This document shows, one piece after another, positions 20,387-30,053 of a DNA stretch of 45,484 nucleotides. The notes below the pieces were generated by a model. The model made no database searches and had not been told where the DNA came from. It worked only from the letters and a program-made list of their open reading frames with translations. The number at the start of each line of letters is the position of its first letter. Position 1 is the first letter of the stretch. A program made the position numbers and the translations under genes. Source of the stretch: Sphaerotilus sp. (GTDB lineage: Bacteria > Pseudomonadota > Gammaproteobacteria > Burkholderiales > Burkholderiaceae_C). The stretch covers positions 1-45,484 of the forward strand of contig NZ_JAAFKF010000019.1 in NCBI RefSeq assembly GCF_013299175.1. Reading direction: 5' to 3'.

Positions 20387-20674
20387 TCAAATCACCACAC
20401 CGGGATCATCGGTCTGGCATTCCCGGAACACCCGCACCGCACACCGCGCGCACACCGCCCGGTCCAACCGCGAATAGATCGCCGCGATCGCCTGCTGCTT
20501 GTCGGGAAACACATGGTCCCGCCCCAGCCGATCGAGAAAGCCGGTGCGGGTCCAGATCTGGATCACCTGCGGGCGGGGGCGGTGGAAATACAGGTCGCCG
20601 CCCATGGCGCGGCGCTCGCGCAGTTCGGTGTCCCAGACCTCGACGCCCGCCAGGTCGAGGAAATTCATGCTCTT
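20387..20674 (-). pseudogene. SulP anion transporter remnant: STAS domain only
   Basis: The fragment reads KSMNFLDLAGVEVWDTELRE, then MGGDLYFHRPRPQV and the C-terminal ARCAVRVFRECQ. This is the end of the STAS domain of SulP-family sulfate/anion transporters. The reading frame runs straight into the right end of the tnpB element at about 20675, and the roughly 400-residue membrane part is found nowhere on the other side of the element. The 93 residues from the ATG at 20668 could still be translated, but the transporter is lost. The loss probably needed a deletion as well as the insertion. Confidence 0.75.
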
Positions 20675-20675
20675 G

Positions 20676-20830
20676 TTGACATCCTCCCCGCCCTAAAGGA
20701 CGGGGATTCCTCCTGCGAGACGCGCATGTCCGCGCGCGGCGATGTTCCTGGCTGCATTCACGTCGCGGTGGTGTTCCGCGCCGCAATCGCAGCATGTCCA
20801 TCGCCTCATTCGCAGACCTGTCCTGCCTTT
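20676..20830 (-). ncRNA. Candidate omega RNA overlapping the tnpB 3' end
   Basis: In TnpB systems the guide RNA scaffold comes from the 3' end of tnpB and the right end of the element, and the guide is the flanking host sequence. Here the scaffold would end at the hairpin 20686-20705 and the GATGTCAA end, and the guide would be the adjacent SulP sequence beginning at about 20675. The 5' limit is arbitrary. This is inferred from the family, not from a recognisable promoter. Confidence 0.35.
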
Positions 20831-21763
20831 CGGACTGCTGGCGGGTATGCCCCCGCAGCGCGAACAGGTCTGGGTTGTATAGGCTTCATTCACCTCCTCG
20901 AACACGATGCCGGCCTGATGGCTCTTGTATTCCAGCATCGTCTTCATCATCGACCACCCGGCGTCCAGCGTGGATTTCGCCATCCGAGTCTTCACCATCG
21001 CGCCGGCCTGCACGTTCCCGACGAAGATCGCCGCGTTGCGCTCGACCAGCCCGGTGCTGAACTTGTGCATCGCGTCCTTGCGCGTGTTGGCGATCTTCGC
21101 GTGGATCGCACGCACCCGGTCCTTCTTCCCGGCTCGCTGGGCGATCCCCAGCGCGCCCTCATGCTTGCGGTACAGGCCGGACGCCAGCTCTTCGCCGTCC
21201 GAGCACGTCGCTGCAGTCTTCAGGCCGAGGTCGATACCGATCAGCCCAGTGCCAGCCGACTTCAGCACGTCCACCTTGACGCACACGTTCAGGTACCACC
21301 GGCCGCGCGCGTCCTGCGAGAACGAGCCAGCGCGCAGATCGAACCGGCTCAGCCCGTAGCTGTCCCACAGACTGAACCTGTGCCCGAGAAAAGCGATCTG
21401 CCCGGCCTTGTACTTCGCGCCGCCCGCCTTGAACGGCACCCAGCCCAGCGAATGCTTCGCCGCCTTCGCGTTCGACACGCGCCAATTGAGCCGGGCTTTC
21501 TTGAACTGCTTGCGCCGGGTGGCGTATTCCTCGCACACCAGTTGCACCGTGGCGCTACCGATCCGCACGCCCTCGCACTTCGAGTACCCCGCCGTGAGCT
21601 TCTGCAGGTCGAACCCGCTCAGCCACTTTCCGCGCTCGCGGATCGCCCGCGAACTGGTCTCGTTACAGTAGTTCCACACCTGATTGACCTCGCGCGCCAT
21701 CAAGGACAGCACGCCCGCGTGCTTGTCCTTGATGCGCAGCTTGAGGGTCTTCACGGCTTCCAT
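20693..21763 (-). CDS. tnpB: TnpB-family RNA-guided nuclease with altered RuvC-II site
   Basis: The 356-residue protein has the N-terminal WED/REC-like part (KTLKLRIKDKHAGVLSLMAR), then a RuvC domain with D178 in GLIGIDLGLKT and D334 in HHRDVNAARN. A zinc ribbon with C300-x2-C303 and C324-x2-C327 is intact. At the place where most TnpBs have the RuvC-II glutamate (IVIEDLNV type) this protein reads IFVGNVQAG (246-254), so the usual Glu is Gly249. Glutamates at 289-290 (VFEEVNEAYT) could serve instead; TnpB groups with a relocated glutamate are described. It either has the rearranged active site or is nuclease-dead. Translation ends inside the right-end hairpin. Confidence 0.88.
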   Translation of the reverse strand: MEAVKTLKLRIKDKHAGVLSLMAREVNQVWNYCNETSSRAIRERGKWLSGFDLQKLTAGYSKCEGVRIGSATVQLVCEEYATRRKQFKKARLNWRVSNAKAAKHSLGWVPFKAGGAKYKAGQIAFLGHRFSLWDSYGLSRFDLRAGSFSQDARGRWYLNVCVKVDVLKSAGTGLIGIDLGLKTAATCSDGEELASGLYRKHEGALGIAQRAGKKDRVRAIHAKIANTRKDAMHKFSTGLVERNAAIFVGNVQAGAMVKTRMAKSTLDAGWSMMKTMLEYKSHQAGIVFEEVNEAYTTQTCSRCGGIPASSPKGRTGLRMRRWTCCDCGAEHHRDVNAARNIAARGHARLAGGIPVL

Positions 21764-21795
21764 CCGACAACTGTATTTCCATACATGTCGGTTGA

Positions 21796-21841
21796 CAAGC
21801 CGGAACGGCTTGAACGCTCGACCCCGGGCTGAACTCCGGGG
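21796..21841 (-). repeat. Two hairpins upstream of tnpB
   Basis: CAAGCCG-GAA-CGGCTTG (21796-21812) and CCCCGG-N8-CCGGGG (21822-21841) form strong stems just outside the probable left end. They may be part of the left end or belong to the adjacent relic. Together with the region up to 22012 they make up the non-coding space before the GNAT gene. Confidence 0.5.
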
Positions 21842-21916
21842 CTTGTCGCTTCGTCCGGGTCAACAATGCCACAGAAAACTCAACCACCAAGCCAATGGCT
21901 CGCTGCGCAAGCCTGC

Positions 21917-21962
21917 GCTCTGCCTCCCCGCCCTGAAGGACGGGGCTTCTCGCGCCTTCTGA
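21917..21962 (-). repeat. Orphan right end of a second IS200/IS605-type element
   Basis: The hairpin stretch at 21925-21945 matches the right end of the tnpB element (20685-20705) at 20 of 21 bases and has the same orientation, but no tnpB belongs to it. It is probably the scar of an earlier copy, or of recombination between two copies that removed the SulP 5' part. Confidence 0.6.
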
Positions 21963-22012
21963 TAACGGAACGACAAGTTCAAGCGAAATCAGCTCACCCG
22001 ACAGAACGCCCG

Positions 22013-22519
22013 TCAATTCGAGGCCGTCACATAGCACGCGAGGTCTTTGATGAGCAAGAACAGGTGCAGCGGGTCCGTGGGCGAGGGGATGAAGTCAAAA
22101 CGGCGATAAAACGCAGCAGCGGTTTCGTCCTTCGCATGCACCGCCAAGGCACGAATGCCGGCAATGTCCGCCGCGTGGACCGTGCGGCGCATGGCGTCTT
22201 TCAACAGCCCGGCACCCAGACCTTGCCCCTGCCACGCACGATGAATGGCCAACCGCGCAATCAGCAGCAAGGGAATGGGATGGCGCGCAAGGCCCTTGGC
22301 CAATCGCTCGTGGGCGTCCTCGTAGGCGACCTGCCCGACCACCAAGGTGAAGAATCCCACCACGACGTCATCCGCCAGCGCCACATAGGTTTGCGAAGCG
22401 TTGGCCTGCTGGCTGCCCCACGCAAAGCGGGCCAGAAAGCGATCGAGGGCCGGTTCTCCACAGTCAAAGGTATCCACCGCGTGGTACCGCGACAGCTTCT
22501 CGATGCGAAAGGTGGTCAC
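22013..22519 (-). CDS. GNAT-type toxin (TacT-like acetyltransferase)
   Basis: The 168-residue acetyltransferase has the GNAT core with acetyl-CoA loop ARLAIHRAWQGQGLGAGLLK, VHAKDETAAAFYRRFDF and the N-terminal FDCGEPALDRFL motif. All are typical of TacT/AtaT toxins that acetylate the amino group of charged tRNA and stop translation. It starts with GTG at 22519, overlapping the antitoxin TGA by four bases, so it is coupled to the antitoxin. The pair lies beside mobile DNA. Confidence 0.85.
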   Translation of the reverse strand: MTTFRIEKLSRYHAVDTFDCGEPALDRFLARFAWGSQQANASQTYVALADDVVVGFFTLVVGQVAYEDAHERLAKGLARHPIPLLLIARLAIHRAWQGQGLGAGLLKDAMRRTVHAADIAGIRALAVHAKDETAAAFYRRFDFIPSPTDPLHLFLLIKDLACYVTASN

Positions 22520-22812
22520 TTCTGCAGCGGCACTTCAAACGGGCTGGGCTTGGCGAACAGGGCTTGCACCGCAGGCAGTTCTCGCGGTCCAGACTCCAGC
22601 GCGCCGAGAAACTCCGCCCACTTCACAGCGTCCAGCCCGAAGTGCTGGCGCTGCGCCAGCATCTCCTGCGCGCGTGACAGCGCACTGTCCAGCACGAATT
22701 CGCTGACGGAGCGGTGGTCCGCCAGCGCCGCGGCCACCAAGGCTTGCTTGGCGGCCGGTGTGAGCCGGAGGTCCAGCTTTTCGGTTCGGTTGGTTCGGTT
22801 CACCGTGGTCAT
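22516..22812 (-). CDS. DUF1778 (TacA-like) antitoxin
   Basis: The 98-residue protein starts with a ribbon-helix-helix DNA-binding part (EKLDLRLTPAAKQALVAAAL, SVSEFVLDSALSRAQEML). It ends in a toxin-wrapping tail (ALFAKPSPFEVPL), as in TacA. The ATG at 22812 has AGGAG eight bases upstream; an open stretch further upstream does not resemble the family. It would neutralise the downstream GNAT toxin and repress their operon. Confidence 0.87.
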   Translation of the reverse strand: MTTVNRTNRTEKLDLRLTPAAKQALVAAALADHRSVSEFVLDSALSRAQEMLAQRQHFGLDAVKWAEFLGALESGPRELPAVQALFAKPSPFEVPLQK

Positions 22813-22869
22813 GGCGTGGACTCCTGCTTCCTGACTATGCCACCAGACGGTAGCACAGCCGCCAGACAA

Positions 22870-22879
22870 TGTCATGACA
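22870..22879. promoter_or_regulatory. Palindrome upstream of the toxin-antitoxin pair
   Basis: TGTCATGACA is a perfect 10-bp palindrome 58 bases before the antitoxin start and 17 bases before the stop of mnmA. It could be the ribbon-helix-helix operator for autoregulation. A single short site is weak evidence. Confidence 0.3.
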
Positions 22880-22895
22880 AAATCCCGTGCCCTGT

Positions 22896-24035
22896 TCAAG
22901 CCTCCACCGCCGCGATCACCCCACCCCCCAGGCAAATCTCCCCGTCATAGACCACCGCCGACTGCCCCGGCGTGACGGCCCACTGCGCATCGTGGAAGTG
23001 CAACCCGAACTCCCCCGCCACCGCCCCTGGCCCGGTCAGCAGACACGCCGCGTCCGCCTGCCGATACCGCGTCTTCGCGGCCAGCGCCCCGCCCGCTGGC
23101 GGCTCACCCGCCACCCAGCTCGCATCCGCCGCCAGCAGGTGCCGCGACTTGAGCCACGGGTGCTCATGCCCCTGCACGATGTAGAGCGTGTTGCATTCGA
23201 TGTCCTTGCGGGCGACGAACCATGGCTCGTGCTCGCCGCCGCCCCGCGCCGCGCCCTTCTCCTTCACGCCGCCGACGCCGATGCCCTTGCGCTGCCCCAG
23301 CGTGTAGAAGCTCAGCCCCACATGCTCGCCGAGCAGGCGCCCCCGGTCGTCGCGGATCGACCCTGGCTCCTTGCTCAGATACCGGTTCAGAAAATCGCGG
23401 AACGGCCGCTCGCCGATGAAGCAGATCCCGGTCGAATCCTTCTTCTTCGCGTTCGGCAGGTGGATCTCCGCGGCGATCCGGCGCACCTCGGTCTTGTGGA
23501 TCTCGCCGACCGGGAACATCGTCTTCGAGAGCTGCGCCTGGTTCAGCCGGTGCAGGAAGTAGCTCTGGTCCTTGCTCGGATCGAGTCCCTTGAGCAGCTC
23601 GAAGCGGCCGGTCGTGCCGTTCTGGCGCACACGGGTGTAATGGCCCGTGGCGATCTTGTCGGCCCCCAGGCGCATCGCGTGGTCCAGGAACGCCTTGAAC
23701 TTGATCTCGGCGTTGCAGAGCACGTCCGGATTCGGCGTGCGGCCGGCCGCGTATTCGCGCAGGAACTCGGCGAAGACGCGGTCCTTGTAGTCAGCAGCGA
23801 AGTTGACGTGCTCGATCTCGATGCCGAGCACGTCGGCCACCGAGGCGGCGTCGAGGAAGTCCTGCCGCGTGGAGCAGAACTCGCTGTCGTCGTCGTCCTC
23901 CCAGTTCTTCATGAAGATGCCGATGACCTCGTGCCCCTGCTCTTTCAGCAACCACGCGCTGACGGCCGAATCCACGCCGCCGCTGAGGCCGACGACGATG
24001 CGTTGCTTCTTTGCTGACTTCGCGGACGCCGTCAT
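22896..24035 (-). CDS. mnmA: tRNA-specific 2-thiouridylase MnmA
   Basis: MnmA makes the 2-thio group of the wobble uridine (s2U34) in tRNA for Lys, Glu and Gln. The 379-residue protein has the PP-loop SGGVDSA at 18-24, the catalytic cysteines C107 (VLCNAEIKF) and C205 ([11 protein letters not shown]), and the tRNA-binding segment GHYTRVR. The start at 24035 overlaps the nudJ stop by four bases (ATGA). Length and motifs are standard. Confidence 0.95.
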   Translation of the reverse strand: MTASAKSAKKQRIVVGLSGGVDSAVSAWLLKEQGHEVIGIFMKNWEDDDDSEFCSTRQDFLDAASVADVLGIEIEHVNFAADYKDRVFAEFLREYAAGRTPNPDVLCNAEIKFKAFLDHAMRLGADKIATGHYTRVRQNGTTGRFELLKGLDPSKDQSYFLHRLNQAQLSKTMFPVGEIHKTEVRRIAAEIHLPNAKKKDSTGICFIGERPFRDFLNRYLSKEPGSIRDDRGRLLGEHVGLSFYTLGQRKGIGVGGVKEKGAARGGGEHEPWFVARKDIECNTLYIVQGHEHPWLKSRHLLAADASWVAGEPPAGGALAAKTRYRQADAACLLTGPGAVAGEFGLHFHDAQWAVTPGQSAVVYDGEICLGGGVIAAVEA

Positions 24036-24520
24036 GGCTGCGGCCCGATGCGGTCCTCGCACCAGATGGTGTCGAGTGGCTGGCGACGGCCGGCGAGGTG
24101 GTCTTCCATGCAGCGCAGCACCATCGGCGAGCGGTGGCGGGCAACGCTGGCACGGATCTCGTCCGGCGTCATCCACACGGTGCGGACGATGCCGGCGTCG
24201 AGCGTGGCGCCAGGGATCGGCTCGCCGACCTGCCCGCGGTAGGCGAAGCGCAGGTAGGTGATGTCCTCGGCCGGATCGGCTTCGCGGTGCATCCGCGCGA
24301 GGTAGACGCCCAGCAACGCATCGGGCGTGAAGTGGCGGCCGGTCTCCTCCAGCGCCTCGCGCACGACGCCTTGCAGCATCGACTCGCCCGGCTCCAGGTG
24401 GCCGGCGGGGTTGTTCAGGCGCAGGCCGTCGGGCGTTTCTTCCTCGACCAGCAGGAAGCGGCCCTCCTGCTCGATGAGGGCCGCGACCGTGACACTGGGT
24501 TTCCAACGGTGTGTACTCAT
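24032..24520 (-). CDS. nudJ: Nudix hydrolase, NudJ-like phosphatase
   Basis: The 162-residue protein carries a perfect Nudix box, G40-x5-E46-x7-R54-E55-x2-E58-E59-x-G61. It is immediately upstream of and overlapping mnmA, the same arrangement as nudJ-mnmA in Escherichia coli, where NudJ hydrolyses nucleoside and thiamine pyrophosphates. The start at 24520 gives [17 protein letters not shown], the usual N-terminus. The substrate is assumed from the enterobacterial protein. Confidence 0.88.
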   Translation of the reverse strand: MSTHRWKPSVTVAALIEQEGRFLLVEEETPDGLRLNNPAGHLEPGESMLQGVVREALEETGRHFTPDALLGVYLARMHREADPAEDITYLRFAYRGQVGEPIPGATLDAGIVRTVWMTPDEIRASVARHRSPMVLRCMEDHLAGRRQPLDTIWCEDRIGPQP

Positions 24521-24634
24521 GTCGCGATCGTACCGGCTTGGAGATGTCCGATGACCGAGCAGTGAGGGATGTCACGGGGGTGGGCGAATCGCGCAATCTG
24601 TATAAGCTCATTCACCCACAACGAGGAGGGTCCG

Positions 24635-25765
24635 ATGCTGGTTGGAGTGCCCAAAGAAACGGCCACCGGGGAAACCCGTGTCGCCGTGACGCCCGAGACG
24701 GCGAAGAAGCTCAAGGCGCAGGGTCACACCGTGCGCCTCGAATCCGGCGCGGGCCTGCGCGCCAGCGCGACCGACGAAGCCTATGTCGCAGCAGGCGCCG
24801 AGATCACCGACGCGGCGGGCGCGCTGGGCTGCGATCTGGTGCTGAAGGTGCGCTCGCCCTCCACGGACGAACTGACGCACATGAAACCCGGCACTGCGCT
24901 GGTCGGCATGCTCGACCCGTTCCACCGCGACGGCCTGCAGCAGCTCGCCGGCGCCGGTCTGACCAGCTTCGCGCTGGAAGCCGCGCCGCGCACCACGCGG
25001 GCACAGAGCATGGACGTGCTCAGCAGCCAAGCCAACATCGCCGGCTACAAGGCGGTGATCATGGCCGCCGACCGCTACCAGAAGTTCTTCCCGATGCTGA
25101 TGACGGCGGCCGGCACGGTGAAGGCCGCCCGTGTCGTGGTCCTGGGCGTCGGCGTGGCCGGCCTGCAGGCGATCGCGACAGCCAAGCGGCTCGGCGCGGT
25201 GATCGAGGCGTCGGACGTGCGGCCCTCGGTGAAGGAGCAAATCGAGTCGCTGGGCGGCAAGTTCATCGACGTGCCGTATGAAACCGCCGAGGAGAAGGAA
25301 GCGGCGGAAGGCGTCGGCGGCTACGCCCGGCCGATGCCGCCGAGCTGGCTGGCGCGGCAGCAGGTCGAGGTCGCCAAGCGTGTGGCACAGGCCGACATCG
25401 TCATCTCCACGGCGCTGATCCCCGGCCGCGCCGCGCCGACGCTGATCACCGCCGAGATGGTCAAGGCGATGAAACCCGGCTCGGTGATCGTGGACATCGC
25501 CGCTGGCCGCGGCCCGAACGGCGGCGGCAACTGCCCGCTGACCGTCGCCGGCGAGACGGTGCAGGTCCACGGCGTGTCGATCATCGGCGAGACGAATCTG
25601 CCCGCGCTGCTGGCGGCGGATGCGTCGGCGCTGTATGCGCGCAACGTGCTCGACTTCCTCAAGCTGGTGCTGCCCAAGGATGCCACCGCCATCAACGTGC
25701 CGATGGACGACGACATCGTCGCGGCCTGCCTCATGACCCGTGACGGTCAAGTCACCCGGAGCTGA
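24635..25765 (+). CDS. pntAA: NAD(P) transhydrogenase subunit alpha, part 1 (NAD-binding)
   Basis: This soluble subunit binds NAD(H) in the proton-pumping transhydrogenase, which makes NADPH from NADH using the proton motive force. The 376-residue protein begins MLVGVPKETATGETRVAVTP and has the dinucleotide fold VVVLGVGVAGLQA and the RQD-like loop SSQANIAGYKAV. The start at 24635 is fixed by GAGGAGG just upstream; an in-frame upstream start at 24569 is discarded. It heads a three-gene operon. BoxAB consumes NADPH, so this operon may supply that pathway, though it is a general enzyme. Confidence 0.95.
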   Translation: MLVGVPKETATGETRVAVTPETAKKLKAQGHTVRLESGAGLRASATDEAYVAAGAEITDAAGALGCDLVLKVRSPSTDELTHMKPGTALVGMLDPFHRDGLQQLAGAGLTSFALEAAPRTTRAQSMDVLSSQANIAGYKAVIMAADRYQKFFPMLMTAAGTVKAARVVVLGVGVAGLQAIATAKRLGAVIEASDVRPSVKEQIESLGGKFIDVPYETAEEKEAAEGVGGYARPMPPSWLARQQVEVAKRVAQADIVISTALIPGRAAPTLITAEMVKAMKPGSVIVDIAAGRGPNGGGNCPLTVAGETVQVHGVSIIGETNLPALLAADASALYARNVLDFLKLVLPKDATAINVPMDDDIVAACLMTRDGQVTRS

Positions 25766-25771
25766 AACACC

Positions 25772-26104
25772 ATGGATGCGGTTTCCCCCACGATCATCAA
25801 CCTGATCATCTTCGTGCTGGCGATCTACGTCGGCTACCACGTCGTCTGGACCGTCACGCCCGCGCTGCACACGCCGCTGATGGCGGTGACCAACGCGATC
25901 TCGGCCATCGTCATCGTTGGCGCGATGCTGGCGGCGGCGCTGACTGAAACCGGGCTGGGCAAGACCATGGGCACGCTGGCGGTGGCCCTCGCTGCGGTGA
26001 ACGTCTTCGGCGGCTTCCTGGTCACGCGCCGGATGCTGGAGATGTTCCGCAAGAAGGACAAGAAGCCCGCAGCCGGTGCGGCGGCCAAGGGAGAGCACGC
26101 ATGA
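25772..26104 (+). CDS. pntAB: NAD(P) transhydrogenase subunit alpha, part 2 (membrane)
   Basis: The 110-residue protein has three to four hydrophobic helices (INLIIFVLAIYVGYHVVWTV, TNAISAIVIVGAMLAAAL, GTLAVALAAVNVFGGFLV). It corresponds to the membrane part of the alpha subunit that is fused to PntAA in enterobacteria. It lies six bases after pntAA and overlaps pntB by four bases. The split form is common in alpha- and betaproteobacteria. Confidence 0.93.
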   Translation: MDAVSPTIINLIIFVLAIYVGYHVVWTVTPALHTPLMAVTNAISAIVIVGAMLAAALTETGLGKTMGTLAVALAAVNVFGGFLVTRRMLEMFRKKDKKPAAGAAAKGEHA

Positions 26105-27528
26105 GCCTCAACCTCGTCACCCTGCTCTACCTCGTCGCGAGCATCTGCTTCATCCAGGCGCTCAAGGGCCTGAGCCACCCGACCACGTCCATCCGCGGCA
26201 ACCTGTTCGGCATGGTCGGCATGGCGATCGCCGTGCTGACCACCGCGGCGCTGATCGTCAAGCTGTCCTCCGGCTCGGCGCAAGGCATGGTCTACGTGTT
26301 CGGTGCGCTGGTCGTCGGCGGCGGCGCGGGCGCCTACATGGCCAACAAGGTCGAGATGACCAAGATGCCGGAGCTGGTCGCGTTCATGCACAGCATGATC
26401 GGCCTGGCGGCGGTGTTCATCGCCATCGCGGCGGTCGCGGAACCCCACGCCTTCGGCATCGCCGCCAAGGGCGTGGAGATCCCCGGCGGCAACCGGATCG
26501 AACTCGCGCTCGGCGCCTTCATCGGCGCGGTCACGTTCAGCGGCTCGGTCATCGCCTTCGGCAAGCTCAGCGGCAAGTACAAGTTCCGGCTGTTCCAGGG
26601 CGCCCCGGTCTCCTTCCCCGGCCAGCACAAGCTGAACGCGGCGCTTGGTCTCGCGTCACTGTTCTTCATGTTCGGCTTCTGGCACTCGCAAAGCGCGTTC
26701 GACTTCGCGATGATCTGCGCCCTCGGTTTCGTCATGGGCGTGCTGATCATCATCCCGATCGGCGGCGCGGACATGCCGGTGGTCGTGTCGATGCTCAACA
26801 GCTACTCGGGCTGGGCGGCGGCCGGCATCGGCTTTTCGCTGAACAACGCAATGCTGATCATCGCCGGCTCGCTGGTGGGGAGTTCGGGCGCGATCCTGAG
26901 CTACATCATGTGCAAGGCGATGAACCGCTCGTTCTTCAACGTGATCGGTGGTGGCTTCGGCGGTGACGCGGCGGCAGCAACGGCGGGCGGCAAGGCGGAA
27001 GCCCGGCCGGTCAAGAGCGGCTCGGCCGACGACGCCGCCTTCATCCTCGGCAACGCGGAAACCGTGGTCATCGTGCCCGGCTACGGTCTGGCCGTGGCAC
27101 GCGCCCAGCACGCGGTGAAGGAACTCGCCCACAAGCTCACCGCCAAGGGCATCACCGTCAAGTACGCCATCCACCCGGTCGCCGGCCGGATGCCGGGCCA
27201 CATGAACGTGCTGCTGGCCGAGGCCGAGGTGCCTTACGACCAGGTGTTCGAGATGGAGGACATCAACGGCGAGTTCGGGCAGGTGGACGTGGCGATCATC
27301 CTCGGCGCCAACGACGTGGTGAACCCGGCCGCGCTGCAGAAAGGCTCGTCGATCTACGGCATGCCGATCCTGGAGGCGTACAAGGCCAAGACGGTCATCG
27401 TCAACAAGCGGTCGATGGCGGCGGGGTATGCCGGCCTCGACAACGAGTTGTTCTACATGGACAAGACGATGATGGTGTTCGGGGACGCCAAGAAGGTCGT
27501 CGAGGACATGGTGAAGGCAATCGAATGA
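26101..27528 (+). CDS. pntB: NAD(P) transhydrogenase subunit beta
   Basis: The 475-residue protein has an N-terminal set of about eight to nine membrane helices and a C-terminal NADP(H)-binding domain with VIVPGYGLAVARAQH, IHPVAGRMPGHMNVLLAEA, ILGANDVVNPAA and VIVNKRSMAAGYAG. It completes the proton-translocating transhydrogenase. Its ATG overlaps the pntAB stop. All expected motifs are seen. Confidence 0.95.
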   Translation: MSLNLVTLLYLVASICFIQALKGLSHPTTSIRGNLFGMVGMAIAVLTTAALIVKLSSGSAQGMVYVFGALVVGGGAGAYMANKVEMTKMPELVAFMHSMIGLAAVFIAIAAVAEPHAFGIAAKGVEIPGGNRIELALGAFIGAVTFSGSVIAFGKLSGKYKFRLFQGAPVSFPGQHKLNAALGLASLFFMFGFWHSQSAFDFAMICALGFVMGVLIIIPIGGADMPVVVSMLNSYSGWAAAGIGFSLNNAMLIIAGSLVGSSGAILSYIMCKAMNRSFFNVIGGGFGGDAAAATAGGKAEARPVKSGSADDAAFILGNAETVVIVPGYGLAVARAQHAVKELAHKLTAKGITVKYAIHPVAGRMPGHMNVLLAEAEVPYDQVFEMEDINGEFGQVDVAIILGANDVVNPAALQKGSSIYGMPILEAYKAKTVIVNKRSMAAGYAGLDNELFYMDKTMMVFGDAKKVVEDMVKAIE

Positions 27529-27549
27529 TCATGTTCGATTGAGATCACC

Positions 27550-27600
27550 CGCCCTCGGAGAGTGCGCGGGGTATATCCCCTGATGACCGCTCCGAGGGTG
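27550..27600 (+). terminator. Nested inverted repeat after pntB, possible terminator
   Basis: An 11-bp stem (27550-27560 with 27590-27600, one G-T pair) encloses a second hairpin, GGGG-TATAT-CCCC (27568-27580). It begins 22 bases after the pntB stop. There is no clear T-run, so it may be a weak terminator or an mRNA 3'-end stabiliser rather than a strict intrinsic terminator. Confidence 0.5.
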
Positions 27601-27612
27601 TCCGCCAGAATA

Positions 27613-27631
27613 GTCTCCGGATATTGGAGAC
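27613..27631 (+). promoter_or_regulatory. Hairpin that contains the acyl-CoA ligase ribosome site
   Basis: GTCTCC-N7-GGAGAC forms a 6-bp stem whose 3' arm is the Shine-Dalgarno sequence GGAGA (27626-27630) of the gene starting at 27637. Formation would hide the ribosome site, so translation may be tuned by structure or by a trans factor. No ligand-binding fold is recognised in the 108-base gap. Confidence 0.45.
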
Positions 27632-27636
27632 CCTGA

Positions 27637-29306
<1,670 letters not shown>

Positions 29307-29310
<4 letters not shown>

Positions 29311-30053
29311 GCGCAGCGGAGAAGACGGTCGTTGTGCGCCCGGTCGCCATCGTCAGCGCGATGGCCGAGGAGCTGGCCGCCCTGCTCGCCGAAGCGCGGG
29401 AGGTCACGGTGCAGACCCACGCCGGCCGGCGTTTCCACGTCGGCACGCTGCACGGGGTGCCGGTCGTGCTCGTGCTCTGCGGCATCGGCAAGGTGGCGGC
29501 GGCGATGACCACGACGCTGCTGGCCGAGCGGTTCGCGCCGCAGTGCCTGGTGTTCACGGGCGTGGCGGGCGGGCTGGGCGACGGGGTGCGGGTGGGCGAC
29601 GTGGTGGTGGCGGCGTCGCTGCTGCAGCACGACATGGACGCCTCGCCGCTGTTCCCGCGCTTCGAGGTGCCGCTGACCGGGCGGTCACGCTTCGAGGCTG
29701 ATCCAGGACTCGCCACCGCGCTGGTGGACGCAGCGCAGGCGCTCGGCGCCACCGCCCCCACGCTGCACCGCGGCCTCGTCATCAGCGGCGACCGCTTCGT
29801 CAGCGCGGCGGCGGAGTGTGCCGCGCTGCGCCAGGTGCTGCCGGACGCGCTGGCGGTGGAGATGGAAGGCGCGGCGGTGGCGCAGGTCTGCCACGACCTC
29901 GGCCTGCCGTTTGCCGTGCTGCGCACCATCTCCGACCGCGCCGACGACAGCGCGCACGTCGATTTCACGCAGTTCATCCAGGTGGCGGCGCAGGCCAGCG
30001 CGGCGATCGTCGGGCGCTGGCTGCAGACCGCCACAGCGGTCGATCACGGGTGA
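29307..30053 (+). CDS. mtnN: 5'-methylthioadenosine/S-adenosylhomocysteine nucleosidase
   Basis: The 248-residue enzyme cleaves adenine from methylthioadenosine and S-adenosylhomocysteine. It has AIVSAMAEELAAL (catalytic Glu), VFTGVAGGL, SGDRFVSAA, the purine-site AVEMEGAAVAQVCHD, and RTISDRADDSAH with the catalytic Asp. The GTG at 29307 overlaps the fadD stop and is chosen for that coupling; it has no strong ribosome site. Its stop abuts the stop of the convergent M20 peptidase with no intervening base. Confidence 0.88.

Larger units (their letters stand above)
20676..21791 (-). mobile_element. IS200/IS605-superfamily element carrying tnpB only (IS1341 type)
   Basis: The element contains tnpB and lacks the tnpA HUH transposase. 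Its right end (minus-strand 3' end) has the hairpin CCCCGTCC-TTTA-GGGCGGGG at 20686-20705 followed by GATGTCAA, a form typical of this superfamily. A subterminal hairpin at 21764-21791 (CCGACA..TGTAT-TTCC-ATACA-TGTCGG) sits directly before the tnpB start and probably marks the left end. The left limit is uncertain: more hairpins follow at 21796-21812 and 21822-21841. Mobility would need a TnpA supplied elsewhere. Confidence 0.7.

Noticed and set aside
20372..21832. Plus-strand open frame antisense to tnpB and the SulP remnant
   Set aside because: No similarity to any family and it crosses the element boundary; the minus-strand frames explain the region.
21796..21945. CRISPR-like run of hairpins
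   Set aside because: The stems differ in sequence and spacing and there are no regular spacers or cas genes; they belong to IS200/IS605-type ends.
21663..22037. Open frame of 124 codons before tnpB containing SPVLQGGE
   Set aside because: This peptide is simply the translation of the IS200/IS605-type right-end hairpin and the stem-loops beside it, a common false gene near such elements.
24578..24606. Promoter for pntAA with TATAAG at 24601
   Set aside because: No -35-like hexamer at a proper distance and no correctly spaced extended -10, so not listed as a feature.
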